Below are positions 33,198-45,230 of a stretch of 64,000 nt of DNA, one piece after another. The position numbers and the translations under genes are program-made. The notes under the pieces are model-generated. The model searched no databases and was not told the DNA's origin. It saw nothing but the letters and a program-made list of their open reading frames with translations. The DNA comes from Ectobius pallidus (Eukaryota > Arthropoda > Insecta > Blattodea > Ectobiidae), in NCBI GenBank assembly GCA_964059195.1, contig CAXKWD010000006.1, positions 70,077,073-70,141,072 on the forward strand. Direction: 5' to 3'. Every line of letters begins with the position of its first letter. Position 1 is the first letter of the stretch.

Positions 33198-33230
33198 CCG
33201 AGTAACCAATGGTTACCAATGGTTACTCGG
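33198..33230. repeat. 10-bp perfect stem-loop
   Basis: CCGAGTAACC (33198-33207) pairs perfectly with GGTTACTCGG (33221-33230) across a 13-nt loop that contains TGGTTACCA, itself a short palindrome. Confidence 0.85.
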
Positions 33231-34577
33231 ACGGACAAAACATTTTACTTAAAGTTTTTAGTGTTCCACAAACACACTGGGAGCGCTGTTTATACAGCTT
33301 TGTGCCGCATTCACGGCTCAGTACTTACCAATCACGTGGCTCGTACACTGGTAAACGCGTTGTCAATAGTTGGCGTTGGCACATAACAGCCTGAAACATA
33401 GAAAAAAAATATATATATATCTGGCAAGAGCTTGTTTTGCAATACCTGTCATATTATACTGGCTTATTAGCTAAGAATCTCTTGTCCGATTTTATAATCA
33501 AATACTTATTCAATGAGGCACTGAGAATGCAAGTGGTTTTAAGTCCAGGAATTGCAAACGATAGTTTAACTTTGATGTGTTTAGTAAGTTACAATCTTAT
33601 ACCCCCTATACTTTTGTAGAGGGTAGGCTTATAAAGTTGTAAATTATTATATATTTTAACATTACTACCCCCTACCGAAATGAAGTTTATTAATGAGAGT
33701 TTAACTCTTTCACCAGTGTAAGTTGTTTTCAGAGAACGAATGCATGAAGTTTAAACTTCAACTATTTCACTCCCAGCTGAGTTGATACATTCAGTGATTA
33801 TGTACATAATTATGGTGATAGATTTCTTTGAGGCCAAATATCTGACATGCTATGGATATACACCCTTCTATTATGAGTACCTCAATTAGTAGAAATAACA
33901 GGGGGAAATGTTAATCAAAAGTTAACTTCAGTTGAAAATATACGAGGGATGGAGCGTAGGTCATTGTAATTTTTTATTTGTTGTCAAAGAACACATTGAA
34001 TGTCTTTTGCGACCCTTGCACAAGTCGTTCCTACAAGGCTCAGAGGGGCACTGTCGCTACTGACTGAGCATACCTCACTGTGTGCTGGCTACTCTATTCT
34101 GAAGGAGTTCCAATTATATAAAGTACAAAAGCATTAAACGACTTAAAACACAATTACACTATATTTCGTTAATAATTACTAATAAATGTCGTGTTATTGA
34201 AAACGAGTGAGTAAATATTCCATAATATATAATTAATTAATATAGAACACGGAAAGATACACTGCATATAGTTAGTACTGCATATAGCCTATGTGCTTTC
34301 AACTGATATTTGAAAGTTGCTTATGACGAGGGAGAAATGCCAGAGAATAGCAAAAAAAATCTGATGGAAGCCTTCGGGGAATAATACCCATCCATATCGA
34401 ACTTCAGGGATCATGGAGTTGGTATGCGTGCTTTCATGCTTCTAACAACAGCAAAACAATACAGCGGAAGGATGGATTCTGGTATGAATATTTATGAGTG
34501 TTTCCTTCACTTTCTTACATCTTATAATACCCATAATCTGCATTATGTATACATTGCAATTAATGTAGAAGTCACGG
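33231..34577. other. Unclassified stretch
   Basis: Frames of about 60 codons at 33209-33394 and 33437-33619 have no known domain. No repeat partner seen. Confidence 0.5.
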
Positions 34578-34825
34578 CCTCTGTAGGTTTATAACCTAAC
34601 AGAACCTGTCACCAATTAGTAATTTCGGGAGAATTCAGAATGCCCTACTAAATTAATATGACTGTTCCTAACCTAACAGAACCTGCCACTAATGTAGAAT
34701 CTTTGATAACTGATAAGTAATGTCATGTTGGTTAACCTGCCTCCCTGGAGGACAAAACACATCACCCGTCCGTGGAAACCTTCGCATATCGCGAGGTGGG
34801 CCACCCTACATTGCGACTTTGCCGG
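34578..34825. mobile_element. 581-bp TIR element, 3'-part copy
   Basis: Shares CCTAACAGAACCTGTCAC, GAGAATTCAGAATGCCCTAC, CACCCGTCCGTGGAA and a terminal CTACATTGCGACTTTGCC with 36441-37021. The 5' half is absent. Confidence 0.75.
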
Positions 34826-36440
34826 AATGGTTACTAAATTATAGCTATATTGCTTTTACAATATGAACTAAATTGTAAGCTATAACATAACGAGAAGCGA
34901 GTACACACATTCACTACGTTTTCTATTTATCGCAAATATAAAAACAAATCATAATATACGGAGCGCGCAAGTTCGGTAGGACGCACAAGACGTTTTACAT
35001 ACTCTGCTTATGCGTTCCCGAAACAGCCTACCTGAGTTCTGTTTTGAGTTTTGAAATTTTACTTTGTTAGCCTGCTTATTTGCGATTTTTTAAAACTTAG
35101 CCTATTTAATAACGTGCAAAACATAGTGTCTACAAGAGGGTGCAGAATAAAATTTCTAAAGAGTAATTCTGTACCATTATTCTTTCAAAGCAACCCTTTA
35201 ATCGATGGAACTGTCGAAAAGTGAGGGTACATAAGAATCCGAAATGCAATTATGCTATTTACATGAAAACCTGTTGAATTCTTATTACTCACCCAGCCGA
35301 TGTGATGGAGACTCGATTAAATTTTTTTTTGTTTTACATTAAATTATAGAATTTGCCGATATAATATGCACTTATCTTGGCCATTGCTTTAGTACTAGTG
35401 CGGTTAACGTTTATAATGCAATTGTACGAAACACTGTAAAGAGTGTTTTTATATAAACCACTCACATTGAAAAATCACACGTTAAATTTTGTCGAGTTAT
35501 CTCTACTGAATGTTATGTAAGTTGCTTATTCTTTTGCATCTATGAAACACAAACATCTCCTCCCCTTACATTCTGCTTACTTACAGTCTGTAATACATTC
35601 CATATAACTATCACGGTCCACATTGTAAACTACATTAAATCTTTCGTACAATTCCCTTGCCAGAAACACTGGCTTCACTTACCTTTGTCACCCGAATTCC
35701 AATGCGATCACGCCTTCTGTGAAACATGTTCAATAATAAATTATCCATACAAACACTACCACACGAACACTATTAACACCATACTAAAAGTTCACATCAC
35801 CAGAAATAGACACATTTCTAATAAGACTGTCTCACTTTTAACCGCTACACACTCAACGATACCCACTATCCGCCATCTTAGTAATCTAAGCAATCTAATC
35901 GATCGATCTGTGCAAAATCAATCGAAAGGTTTATACAGTAGTTGAGCAAGTCCTACTTTGACCAGTGGCGCCTGGTGTGTATTCAGTATCGTGTTCGACA
36001 CTGAATTTTAAAGTCTGGTTTTCAGCAGTAATATGGTCTTGATGTCCTTAAATATTTTCATTTACTAATGTATTCCTTTGCAAAGAATTACAATGAAAAT
36101 CCTACAGAATTATAGAATAACATGGAATAAAGGTGAGAAAATTATATACACTATGAGTAAATAATGAATACTGTGCACATGATAATCTGAAATAAAAAAA
36201 CTTAATTTCGGAAACGTGTGTGTTCAGCACAGCTCGAGAATGAAAAGTCCTATAAAAACAAGATGATTTACTTGGTTAGATATCTCCCGGGGATCTGAGC
36301 CGAATATTGACGACGACTTTCTCTTCCTCTAATGCTATTTTAAATAAAGAAAATGTCATTTTCGTGATTCTCGAAAGCGACTTTAAAGATATACTTTTTT
36401 CATGAATTGCATCATAAAAAGCATTATATATGGTTTAATA
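34826..36440. other. Unclassified stretch
   Basis: An 86-codon plus-strand frame at 35685-35945 is His/Thr/Ile-rich with no known domain. On the minus strand AAGATGGCGGATAG at 35867-35880 looks like a translation-start context but stops after seven codons. See the finding. Confidence 0.4.
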
Positions 36441-37021
36441 TGGTAAAGTCGCATTGTAGTGGGGCCCACTTTGAAAACCAACTTTCTCCTCATAAAACAC
36501 TTAATATCACACGTATTTTGTTATAGATAGTTCTCTGGAGAGGAGATGTTGCCTCGACAAATGATTTGGTCCAACCCACCCGCCCTAAACGTTACACTTT
36601 CTTTTATAATGTGATCTAGCGAAAAGTAGCCTGAATTCCGCCATATTTTATATGAAGAAACTCGTAATTGGACGTTAGAAGTGTGACGTCACACCAGCTG
36701 CACACGTTTAATTCTGGGAAACAGGTTCACCAATACGTCTTCTGCAGAATTTAGAATGCCCTACTAAATTAATATCACCGTTCATAACCTAACAGAACCT
36801 GTCACTAATTAGTAACACCGTTCCTAACTAACCTAACTGCCACTAAACTAGAATTTCAGGAGAATTCAGAATGCCCTACAAAATTAATATCACTCTTCAT
36901 AAGCAATGTACAAGAAGCGTCATGTTCATCAACCTGCCTCCCTGAGAAACATAAAACCTCACCCGTCCGTGGAATCCTACGCGCATCGCGAGATGGGCCC
37001 CCCTACATTGCGACTTTACCA
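36441..37021. mobile_element. 581-bp MITE-like element with 27-bp terminal inverted repeats
   Basis: The left end TGGTAAAGTCGCATTGTAG matches the right end inverted (CTACATTGCGACTTTACCA); over 27 bp, through GGGGCCCA, there are two mismatches. The interior repeats a short module (GAATTCAGAATGCCCTAC, TTAATATCAC, CCTAACAGAACCTG) two to three times. No frame of note and no clear TSD, so the superfamily is open. Relatives are at 34578-34825 and 26596-27120. Confidence 0.8.
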
Positions 37022-38323
37022 GTTTGGTATTTGTATTATATAATATTATAAGGGCTAGAACTTTTATTAGGAACCACGTAGGAAATAGGAATTATCTTAA
37101 GGGTGGTTATAAACCACTCATTTCATACAGGTTTTAAGTATTTTCTCTCGAATAATGCGAGTTTGAATGAGACTGAGACAACTGAATGCGCAATACTGCA
37201 ATGCAGCGTTTACTCTATACTGGAATATAGCAAAGGGAAGGGAAGTTATGTAAGATTCAAATGGGATAATTTTCTTTCTTAGATGAGCAAGTGCTGTTTA
37301 CAGGACATATTGACCAATTTTACTGATGTCCTACAATATTGGAAGTAAGTTACATTAATTACATCCTATTTAAATGAATCCTCTGTTTAAGTTGTTCTTC
37401 TCAGTTTCTCTCGTTGTAGAGACATTTATGCAGCCTACACGGTCCTGGCCTTACAGGACTGCATCTTGTCAGGAGAAGTGATACTTTGAATCGCATATCT
37501 AACTTTTAACTAGATAAGGACATGGGGGGTCTCCCCGGATGTGTGATCATCCCAATTCCGGGAGCGTCTAGAAATAATTATCATGATAAACATTCGTTAA
37601 GGGCAACGAAATAGTCAGAAACTATAGATCTTGGTGTTGATAATTCCTATAATTATAGATTATGTCGACTACGGTAATCAGTGATAGTTATGAAACATTT
37701 TACTATGGTCATTTGTTCCGAAAATATCAATTATCACTCTTTTTGCTTAACAGCCTATGTCATTGGTAGAAATGTTTAGCTCATATAGCCTACAGTAATT
37801 TATAACGTATGCTATTCACAGTTCTGATATCACAATATTCTATACTACTTTGCCATAGTCTAGTACTATAATTCTATCATTCTGGAAGAGGTTAGAAGAG
37901 CATACAGCACATCAGAGTGTAAGTATATAGGGGAGAGATTTATAGCGATAGCTGCTATGACAGACCTCTTATTCAGCACTTTAAGGTTATAGCATATCAG
38001 GAGAGTTTCAAGAATAATGCATTTAACCTTTCTGAACCGAGTGGTGATTCAATTTCAGCTACTTACATGCTCCATTTTAGTAGAAAATCTGACACTGCAT
38101 AGTTTACTTGAAAATATATTCCTGCAGCATTTAAGCAGTTAGATTTATAGCTTTTCAATCCTCAAAACTGCACTCTAATAGAAATGAATACTAAGAGCAA
38201 GTTATCTTCTACTTTTAATAATATAAAAATAAGGTCTAAATGCTTTAATGCTCTTTTATTAAAACCAGAAACTTCTACACTGGAAAAAAATTCTTACATA
38301 TCATAAAATAATTCTAGAAGCTA
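37022..38323. other. Unclassified stretch
   Basis: AT-rich sequence with no recognised gene or repeat partner. Confidence 0.5.
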
Positions 38324-38460
38324 AAACTCCGAGGCGTTACGTTCATAACCCATGGACAAACAAGCCATATCACCCATCACTGTTACTTCCAACTTCATTG
38401 TAAGATATTAGGATTATTTGGGCGTATGACCAGTATGCCGAAATAAACAGCCTATAATAA
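38324..38460 (-). mobile_element. SINE, family B, strongly diverged copy
   Basis: Begins AAACTCCGAGGCGTTACG and keeps GGACAAACAAGCC, CACCCATCACTG and GTATGACCAGTATGCCG at the family spacing. It is far more diverged than the copies at 8.3, 28.9 and 58.5 kb, so probably older. Confidence 0.6.
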
Positions 38461-38675
38461 TGATATTTTTTGACAGTACCCGTCATTCTTTATGAAGTAG
38501 CTCCTCATATTCTTAACGGGGTAAATGCACCCAGTTCCCAAGAATGACCCGAGGAAGAGACCACGGTTTCCATGCCCATAGTCGAAGATTAAATCCGACA
38601 GAAATGTAGAATAAGACATTCGTTCACTCTTGTAAAGTTTTATGTGAGATACTTTAGTATGTTCATAGAGACAAA

Positions 38676-38962
38676 ATTTTCCTAGGTGAGGGTTTTCCAG
38701 GGTTTTTCCCGACCTTTAAGACGATAACTTTTAGGGCAACTTTGGACCCTCGTGGTCCCCAGATATCATCTGGCCTTGTTCGGAACGAGTCCCGTTATGT
38801 ATGTGTGGCTGGTGTGTCTCGTAGGTGGCTCCGGCATTGAGCTGATCACTCATCCATGTAAGCCATCCATGTTCTTGTGTGGCAAAGAATGTATGTGATT
38901 CATAGAAACTCTCTTCCCCTCATAAACGTTTCTAGAACGGGGGAGGTAAAACTCAGATAAAG
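38676..38962 (+). mobile_element. tRNA-derived SINE, family A, copy 4 (head lost)
   Basis: Starts near TTTTCCTAGGTGAGGG and carries GGTCCCCAGATATCATCTGG, CTTGTTCGGAACGAGTCC, CCGGCATTGAGCTGATCAC and a final GGGGAGGTAAAACTCAG. It lacks the LTR-proximal 'CCGTCATTATCATC' segment, an internal deletion. Confidence 0.8.
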
Positions 38963-39214
38963 AAAAGAGTTCAAAATGTGTTTACTCTACAAACTACAAG
39001 GGCATTATAAACTTACGTGCTATAAGCGTCACTTTTAACATTATATTAAAAACAGGTCTGGTTGTTTAAGCCAGTTGAAAGCAGTGTCTGCACTATATCC
39101 CAATAAATTGCGAGGCATTCTCGTCATAACAAATCCGTCTTTTTTAAAATATAATTTTAGTCGGCCATTGGCTAATATCCCTGAATTACTGTTTTGTTAA
39201 CGTATTTTTTCCTT
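38963..39214. other. Unclassified spacer
   Basis: No feature seen. Confidence 0.5.
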
Positions 39215-39217
39215 TTT

Positions 39218-39336
39218 CCCTTCACATACACAAACACCCATGCCCGAGGGGACTCAAACCCACAGCCTCTTTATCATGGCTTCAAGGCAGCATGCCTCAG
39301 CCTCCACGGCTAAGGAGATCGGCATCTTCGTAGCAA
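39218..39336 (-). mobile_element. tRNA-derived SINE, family D, head region
   Basis: The minus strand has an A-box-like segment (TTAGCCGTGGAGGCTGAGG), a B box (GTGGGTTTGAGTCCC) and then CTCGGGCATGGGTGTTTGTG. Spacing is tRNA-like. The tail GGCATGGGTGTTTGTGTATG is typical of a class of insect SINEs known to me, but no second copy is in the window. Confidence 0.7.
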
Positions 39337-41061
39337 CTGGTTACGTACAGTCACGCGTAAGATGCAAGTTGACCTAAACAAATAATTTAAAACTATTTCA
39401 ATTCACGCCTAGATGTGCTTAATTTGTATAATGAAAGGTACTGAAATATATACTTATTTATATATTTACAAAAATTATTCTGGGTTTATAAGAATAGGCC
39501 TAAATTTACGAGTGTGTTTGGAATTTTATAACATTTCAATGCTCCTAGTACTAATCTGTTGTGCCTGAACCGAGAGTACAAAAATACAGTGCCTGCCTGT
39601 CTGGTACGGACGTCATGACCTATGCACACTTAACTTAAACCTCCCCTTCAGTTAGGTTCAAGACCTATGCGAAACACCGTTAGCGTAAGCACATTAAAAT
39701 TATAGGATAGGAACCCGTTTTAATTTCCAGCAATCCATTTCGTATGCAGGTATGGAATCGGAGTCGAGGTCATCGCATCGCGGGCGAATGCTCTGGTCTC
39801 AGGTAGCTTATTTGGTTGCGGTTGCAGTTCCAAGTAGGGAATAGAATCGCCAGCCCTGATTATAACAATATAAGTAAAATAAATCAATATCATTCGTAGA
39901 ACATGTATTATATCCTATTATAATAATATATACTATTCATGTGCAAGATACGCAATGCCGGGATTAAATTAAAAGTAGTACCGTGGTTCTGTTAAGTGAG
40001 TAATGATTGTCCATGCCTGTTGCTTGTACATGAACAGCAGTTGTGGCAGATAACTAATTGCGGAACCTTGAAACAAAATTGAACTCAATGTAGTACTTCG
40101 CAGAAAACATACTAAAACTATGAACGAAAAGAGGATAAAATATGATCGCGACGATAATTTATGAAGAAATAACTTTAGAGAAAACTAAACAAAGTGGAAG
40201 ATTATAACGGTCCACATTAAAGGGTGCTGAAAACTGGATTGAAATATATACAAAACATGGGCCTATTAACCCTTTGCGAACGGAATACGGATATAACTAG
40301 GTATGAGATTTTTAATTTTCCGCACTTAATTTAGAATTTCATTTCAATTAATTTCCTTATATTGTGCATAGAGAACGTTACATGGCTTCCAAGCTAATGA
40401 GATAATTACTCTCATTATTAATTATTATAGCATCCGCAAACTGGGAACAGCGCACTGTCAGATCTCATTTCCGGTAATAATGACCTGTCTATCACTAGTA
40501 TGAAAACAAACCCATTACGTAATGAAAGATCCTTACTTTCACGTTGCCATCGTGGAGTATGAGCATGGAACTGCCAGTTTTATTAAAAAAAAAACACTAA
40601 AGGAAAATTTATTCTTTATTCTCTCCTCTACTAATGAGCAAAAATTAAAACAAAACGGGTAATACTTAACAATTGAAGCATGGTTATAGTTTAGGGACTA
40701 ATTTTTTCTTAGAGAAAAGTACTCACTTGGGACAAATATATTTGACTGTTTTGTTTGTTTCTACCCAAGAAACATCAGCTGTTAAATTCTGCACAGTGAT
40801 ACTATTTCCACTCTGTTTATTATACGGAACTTGTACTCGAAAATCCCATGATCACTATAATATAAAAACAAAATAAGAAAAATAATTATTACAGACAGCA
40901 ATGGAATTAGGTTTTAAAGTATTAAGGAACTTAATATTTTCATGGAAATGTTAATAATGAAATTTTTAAATTTTCCGAACTCTTTAAAATAGGCATGAAT
41001 AGGTCGGTCAGAGGAGCATAATAAACAATAAAATATCATTATCCTCCTTGGGACGATGTTA
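39337..41061. other. Unclassified stretch
   Basis: No gene recognised. The 67-codon frames at 40673-40876 and 40914-41117 look like chance; the second runs into the MITE. Confidence 0.5.
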
Positions 41062-41439
41062 CTGAAAGACATAGGCGTACCGAGGGGGGGTTTGGGGGAT
41101 TTTAACCCCCCCCCCATTGATTAAAAAAAGGAAAATTGTATAATTTTTTTAAGTCTGCCCATAAATTACTTAATACAAGTATAAAGCGTGGGAAGCTTAA
41201 AACTCGTTATTTTGCGTCTTAATTTTTAAAATTTCTCTGGGGGAGGACCCCCGGAAGCTTAAAACTCGTTATTTTGCGTCTTAATTTTTAAAATTTTCCG
41301 GGGGAGACCCCCGGAAGCTTAAAACTCATTTTGCATCTTAATTTTTAAAATTTTTCGGGGGAGGACCCCCGGACCCCCCCTCTCCCGCGGATGTTATAAC
41401 CCCCCATATGGTCGGCCTGGTTACGCCTATGCTGAAAGA
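41062..41439. mobile_element. hAT-type MITE, copy 2, with 8-bp TSD
   Basis: The element at 41070-41431 (362 bp) starts CATAGGCGTACCGAGG and ends CCTGGTTACGCCTATG. TSD CTGAAAGA lies at 41062-41069 and 41432-41439. The interior matches copy 1 (29762-30080) but carries three rather than two units of the AAGCTTAAAACTCG/CCGGGGGAGGACCC block. Confidence 0.93.
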
Positions 41440-43350
41440 CAGTGGCGGCTCGTGGCCGGAAAATTAGGTGAAGAGGAAAAAAATGCCACAAGCTTACGTT
41501 AATAACCGAACTCACCTATGTCTTGTATAGCAAATCAAACCTTCGATAGTCCTTTATGGCTGCAAATTTGTCGGTGATATCATCATAGGACGGCTGCATT
41601 TCTTCTAGCTGCAGTAATGGTTCTTTCTGAATTGAAATATTCGCTAAACAAGATACTTGTCTGGCAACATTTTTGATCCTTCATTTAGTAGGCCTACGTC
41701 GTGATCTGACAGCTGGCACAATGATGATTTGATTTTAAACAATGCGGGTTAGAATATAGTTATTATTTATAAAATCTGATACATTTTATTCATGGAATAC
41801 TCTTAATAAAACCCAATCGGGATTATGAGTTTCATTAGATAAATTCGATCCTGCTTTTCCGCCGCGAATCTATTGATGTTTATCGTAATTATTATTCTCC
41901 TAATCAGATTACTCAGAATATTCCATTCATGCGATGCGGACTTGAAATTGACTAATAATCTTTAGCAATGCCTCGGATATCGACCAATGACTGTTGTTTA
42001 TCTTATAAGTTAATATGCTTGCAAGGGTCGGAAAGATGCAATTTTATCTGATAAACTTCAGCTCGTTACTGGATACTTCAAGGCATTAATATGCAGAGAT
42101 TAATATGTCACATGTCGTATGATTGCCTATGAAAAAATATCCATTGTAGGAATGAAACGTCGTGATTCAACGTTGTCGTCCTATGGCGTCCTATCAGTGA
42201 CGATCTCCGAAGATGGTTCAGTGTTGTGACACGTGACAGTGGGCTTTCATCACAGTACACAGTAGTCTTGGTATATGGTGACACACATTAAATAAATTAA
42301 CTTCTAGTCTCATCCCTATGCCTCACTTTTGTGCTATAGAATCGAACGCCTATGATTTTTTTTCCGTTAATGATATTTAATTTTATGAGAAAGAATCCAA
42401 GCTCCTCTACCGTTCATACTTCAATGAAGTATATGGTTGTTTCTAAACACATTTTAAATAATTAATTGAAAATTGTTAAAAATAAAAATTCTAGCTCTTT
42501 AGCGTCTATGCAAATCGTGTGGAAAATTTAAACAAAATTGTTAGTTTTTTTTTTATAAAATCGTGAAGAATGAAAGTCTGTTCTAGCCTCGCCCAAAGAT
42601 GTAAGACTTAAAAGCCTGAGTTTGTACAAACGATAGCTGGCTTATAACTACCCTTCAAAGTATAAGGATACCGTATAAAAGTAAGAAAAAGTCGTCAATC
42701 TCCCCAGAAGATATCTAATCCAAATACGTTTTATTTATACACGATGTTTAGTTCTCAAGCCACACAGACACGTTCCTGAAAATATTATAGGACAGAGGAG
42801 AATTCAAAACAGGTATTTATGTTAAAAACATTGATTTCGAACATTTATTACCTTTGGTACGGGTAGAGGAAGTGAAATTGGTGCTTTGCTATTAATGGAG
42901 CTGTTAGCAGAAGAGGAGTAGGTATGAAACCTTCCACACACTGTCATTAATAGCAGCTTGCTGTGGTAACCGCGCGGCGCGCGCATCATGAAGCCGAAGG
43001 ATGACACCTTCGTGGGTAGTCTGATCCCTTCAGCATGGACGTGGGATAAGCGAGAAAAATGCAGCTTGTAGCATCAGCCAGCATCATTTTTAGTGGACCA
43101 GACTACCCATGGAACAGGGGAAGTGAATCAAGGCTGCTTCGTGCTTCTATGCAAGACTCGAGAGCTCTCTGGCGCCTCCTCCTTTAACATCACTCGTGGC
43201 GGGCAATACAAAATTACATAAATGCATTTATAGTAAAAACCAACATTCGTGATATGGGAAATAAACTTTAAAAATACGTATTGTAAAGGAAAAATACTGG
43301 TGAAGTGCTACTTCACCTACTTCACCTGAATAGCCGCCACTGCTGAAAGA
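41432..43350. mobile_element. Non-autonomous hAT element, 1.9 kb, with 8-bp TSD
   Basis: The element at 41440-43342 (1903 bp) has ends CAGTGGCGGCT and AGCCGCCACTG, 11-bp perfect TIRs of the CAGNG hAT type, with AGGTGAAG repeated just inside both. TSD CTGAAAGA lies at 41432-41439 and 43343-43350. The left TSD is also the right TSD of the neighbouring MITE. No transposase is intact. A 52-codon open stretch lies at about 41508-41670 on the minus strand. Confidence 0.92.
41508..41670 (-). pseudogene. Short coding-like remnant inside the hAT element
   Basis: A minus-strand frame of about 54 codons reads RIKNVARQVSCLANISIQ, then PLLQLEEMQPSYDDITDKF and AAIKDYRRFDLLYKT before a stop. Composition is protein-like (balanced, charged), unlike the AT-driven frames nearby. 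A stop lies just upstream and no ATG is required by context, so it is a fragment. It may come from the parent element's transposase or from a captured exon. I cannot assign a family. Confidence 0.35.
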
Positions 43351-45044
43351 TAGTAACCGCAATACAATCAATAGAAATGCAGTTAGATAAAGTGAAATAT
43401 TACGGTACACTCTGAAGAAATTTTGCTTGTTCATTGAGGGTTTTAAGGTGCAGAATGCTTAATTTCCTTGTTATATGCATCAATGCATTAAGTAGATATG
43501 TTAATGAAAACTTCTTTTAAATATCAACAACGTTCGCAAAATCTTTATAATAATTTTCTAACAATTTGTGACTACCTCAATTTATACCCTATGAGTCATA
43601 ATAAAAGGTGTAGTATTTGTGTAACCTACATAACAAAAATTCTAGTTATATAATATTGTTTAAAACACAAAATCGGAAAGAAAATTAATCTTATGAATAG
43701 TTTCATTTCCAGTACTGTATAATTTACTACATAGTTACTTATTAAGAACTGCATTACATTTCAGTTTATTTCAGCTTGTGGACAGACACATCTGTTATTC
43801 GTTGATTCGGGACTCAATTAAGGCGTTAAAAGAGACACGTTCTAAACGTCAGCAGTTTTTCTGCTAAGCTTGTATATTTTCCACCAGCAACTCTCATTTT
43901 ATGTTACCAAGGTAACATTGATGTACTGAATAGGTTTGGTAAGTTCCGTGTTTTATATTGTGTATACTACATTCCAGGAGAATGAGAAAATATCTTGATA
44001 TATTTGCATACCTTAATTTTACATTCATAAGACTTAAAGCTTTGATTTCTTGATATTGTTGTATATAATTTTAGACACTGTGCAGTTTTATAAGGTATTT
44101 GCCAGTGCTTAGATAGAATATTTATTAATACTGTGGGTCAGTATTTTAAATGTCCAGTTGCACAGTTTATTCAGCTAGCTGGTGTCTATGCTAATATCAT
44201 TGTCAGTTTATTAATATAAAATATGTAACAATTGACATTCAGAGAATATTCTAGATTACATACAACAAATTAAAAATTATATCTACAATCTTTGCTGCAC
44301 AGTTTTTAAATTTGTTAATGTCTGTGCTATACTGTGATTAAAACGTATTAAGATTATCTGCCAATAACATTAAGTATATGCTAAATGATATAAAATCTAA
44401 AATTGTATGTACGATGTCTAGGTAACTAACAGTTTAGCTGTTCTGGCTAAAGTAAGAAACTTAAGAATTAAACAGACTTTCAACTAACAATCATAAAATT
44501 CTGGATGAATTGTGTGATTAAATTTATAGTTGGAGTTTTAAAAGTCTGGTAAAGCAGATCTTACAGCCGTATGAAGTTCTATTAACTTAAGATGCGAATT
44601 TTTCGTTACAGCAGTCATCTGAGTTGTTGTCTATGTTGTGATGCGATATTCATTTCGACACAATATGGTGTGTCATCTTCAGTCAATGAACATTAGGTCG
44701 TTGATTGATGTTCTTGAGTAGACCTATTCGTTACGAGAGCTGGAAGGCTACAATATACAACAATATTAACAAATGAAGTCTTAAATTCACTCAGGTTTAT
44801 CAAAACCCAGAATGTTAAAATTCATTATGCCTTATTAAATGTTAAACTTCTCTCGGTAGTCACAAAAAATAGTCACCTCATGGCTGAAATACATTATCAA
44901 TTCCATCACATATGTTGGCAGCCATGCGCCAGAAAATCAATAGCCTATGTCTGCGTAAATGCATACTAAGTGGCAGGAAAGCTGGAAGCCTCCAAAAATG
45001 GCTGCACGGTACGCAATAAAATTATTATAGTCGTTGCGAAAATG
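43351..45044. other. Unclassified stretch
   Basis: AT-rich sequence; no gene or repeat partner recognised. Confidence 0.5.
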
Positions 45045-45230
45045 TTTTAGATAATGGGCAGGGTAGGTGTTGTCCGGTCTAGAACCGGCCCTAAGTAAAC
45101 AAGTATGTCTGTTCCACTCTTAAGTAGACACGAGCAATGCGCTAGAGTGAGACGACTTACCTGTTCATTTCAGAGCCGGTTCTAGAGCGGACAGTATCTA
45201 CCCAGTATCTACCCACCCCATTGTCTAAAA
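45045..45230. mobile_element. 186-bp foldback MITE
   Basis: TTTTAGATAATGGG at the left pairs with CCCATTGTCTAAAA at the right. The arms continue with GGGTAG, GTCCGGTCTAGAACCGG against CCGGTTCTAGAGCGGAC, and AGTGGAACAGAC-like against GTGAGACGACTTACC segments with decay. A duplicated CAGTATCTACC lengthens the right arm. No clear TSD. Confidence 0.75.

Noticed and set aside
34600..34690. Telomere-like (CCTAA)n tract
   Set aside because: Only two CCTAA units occur, as part of the 581-bp TIR element.
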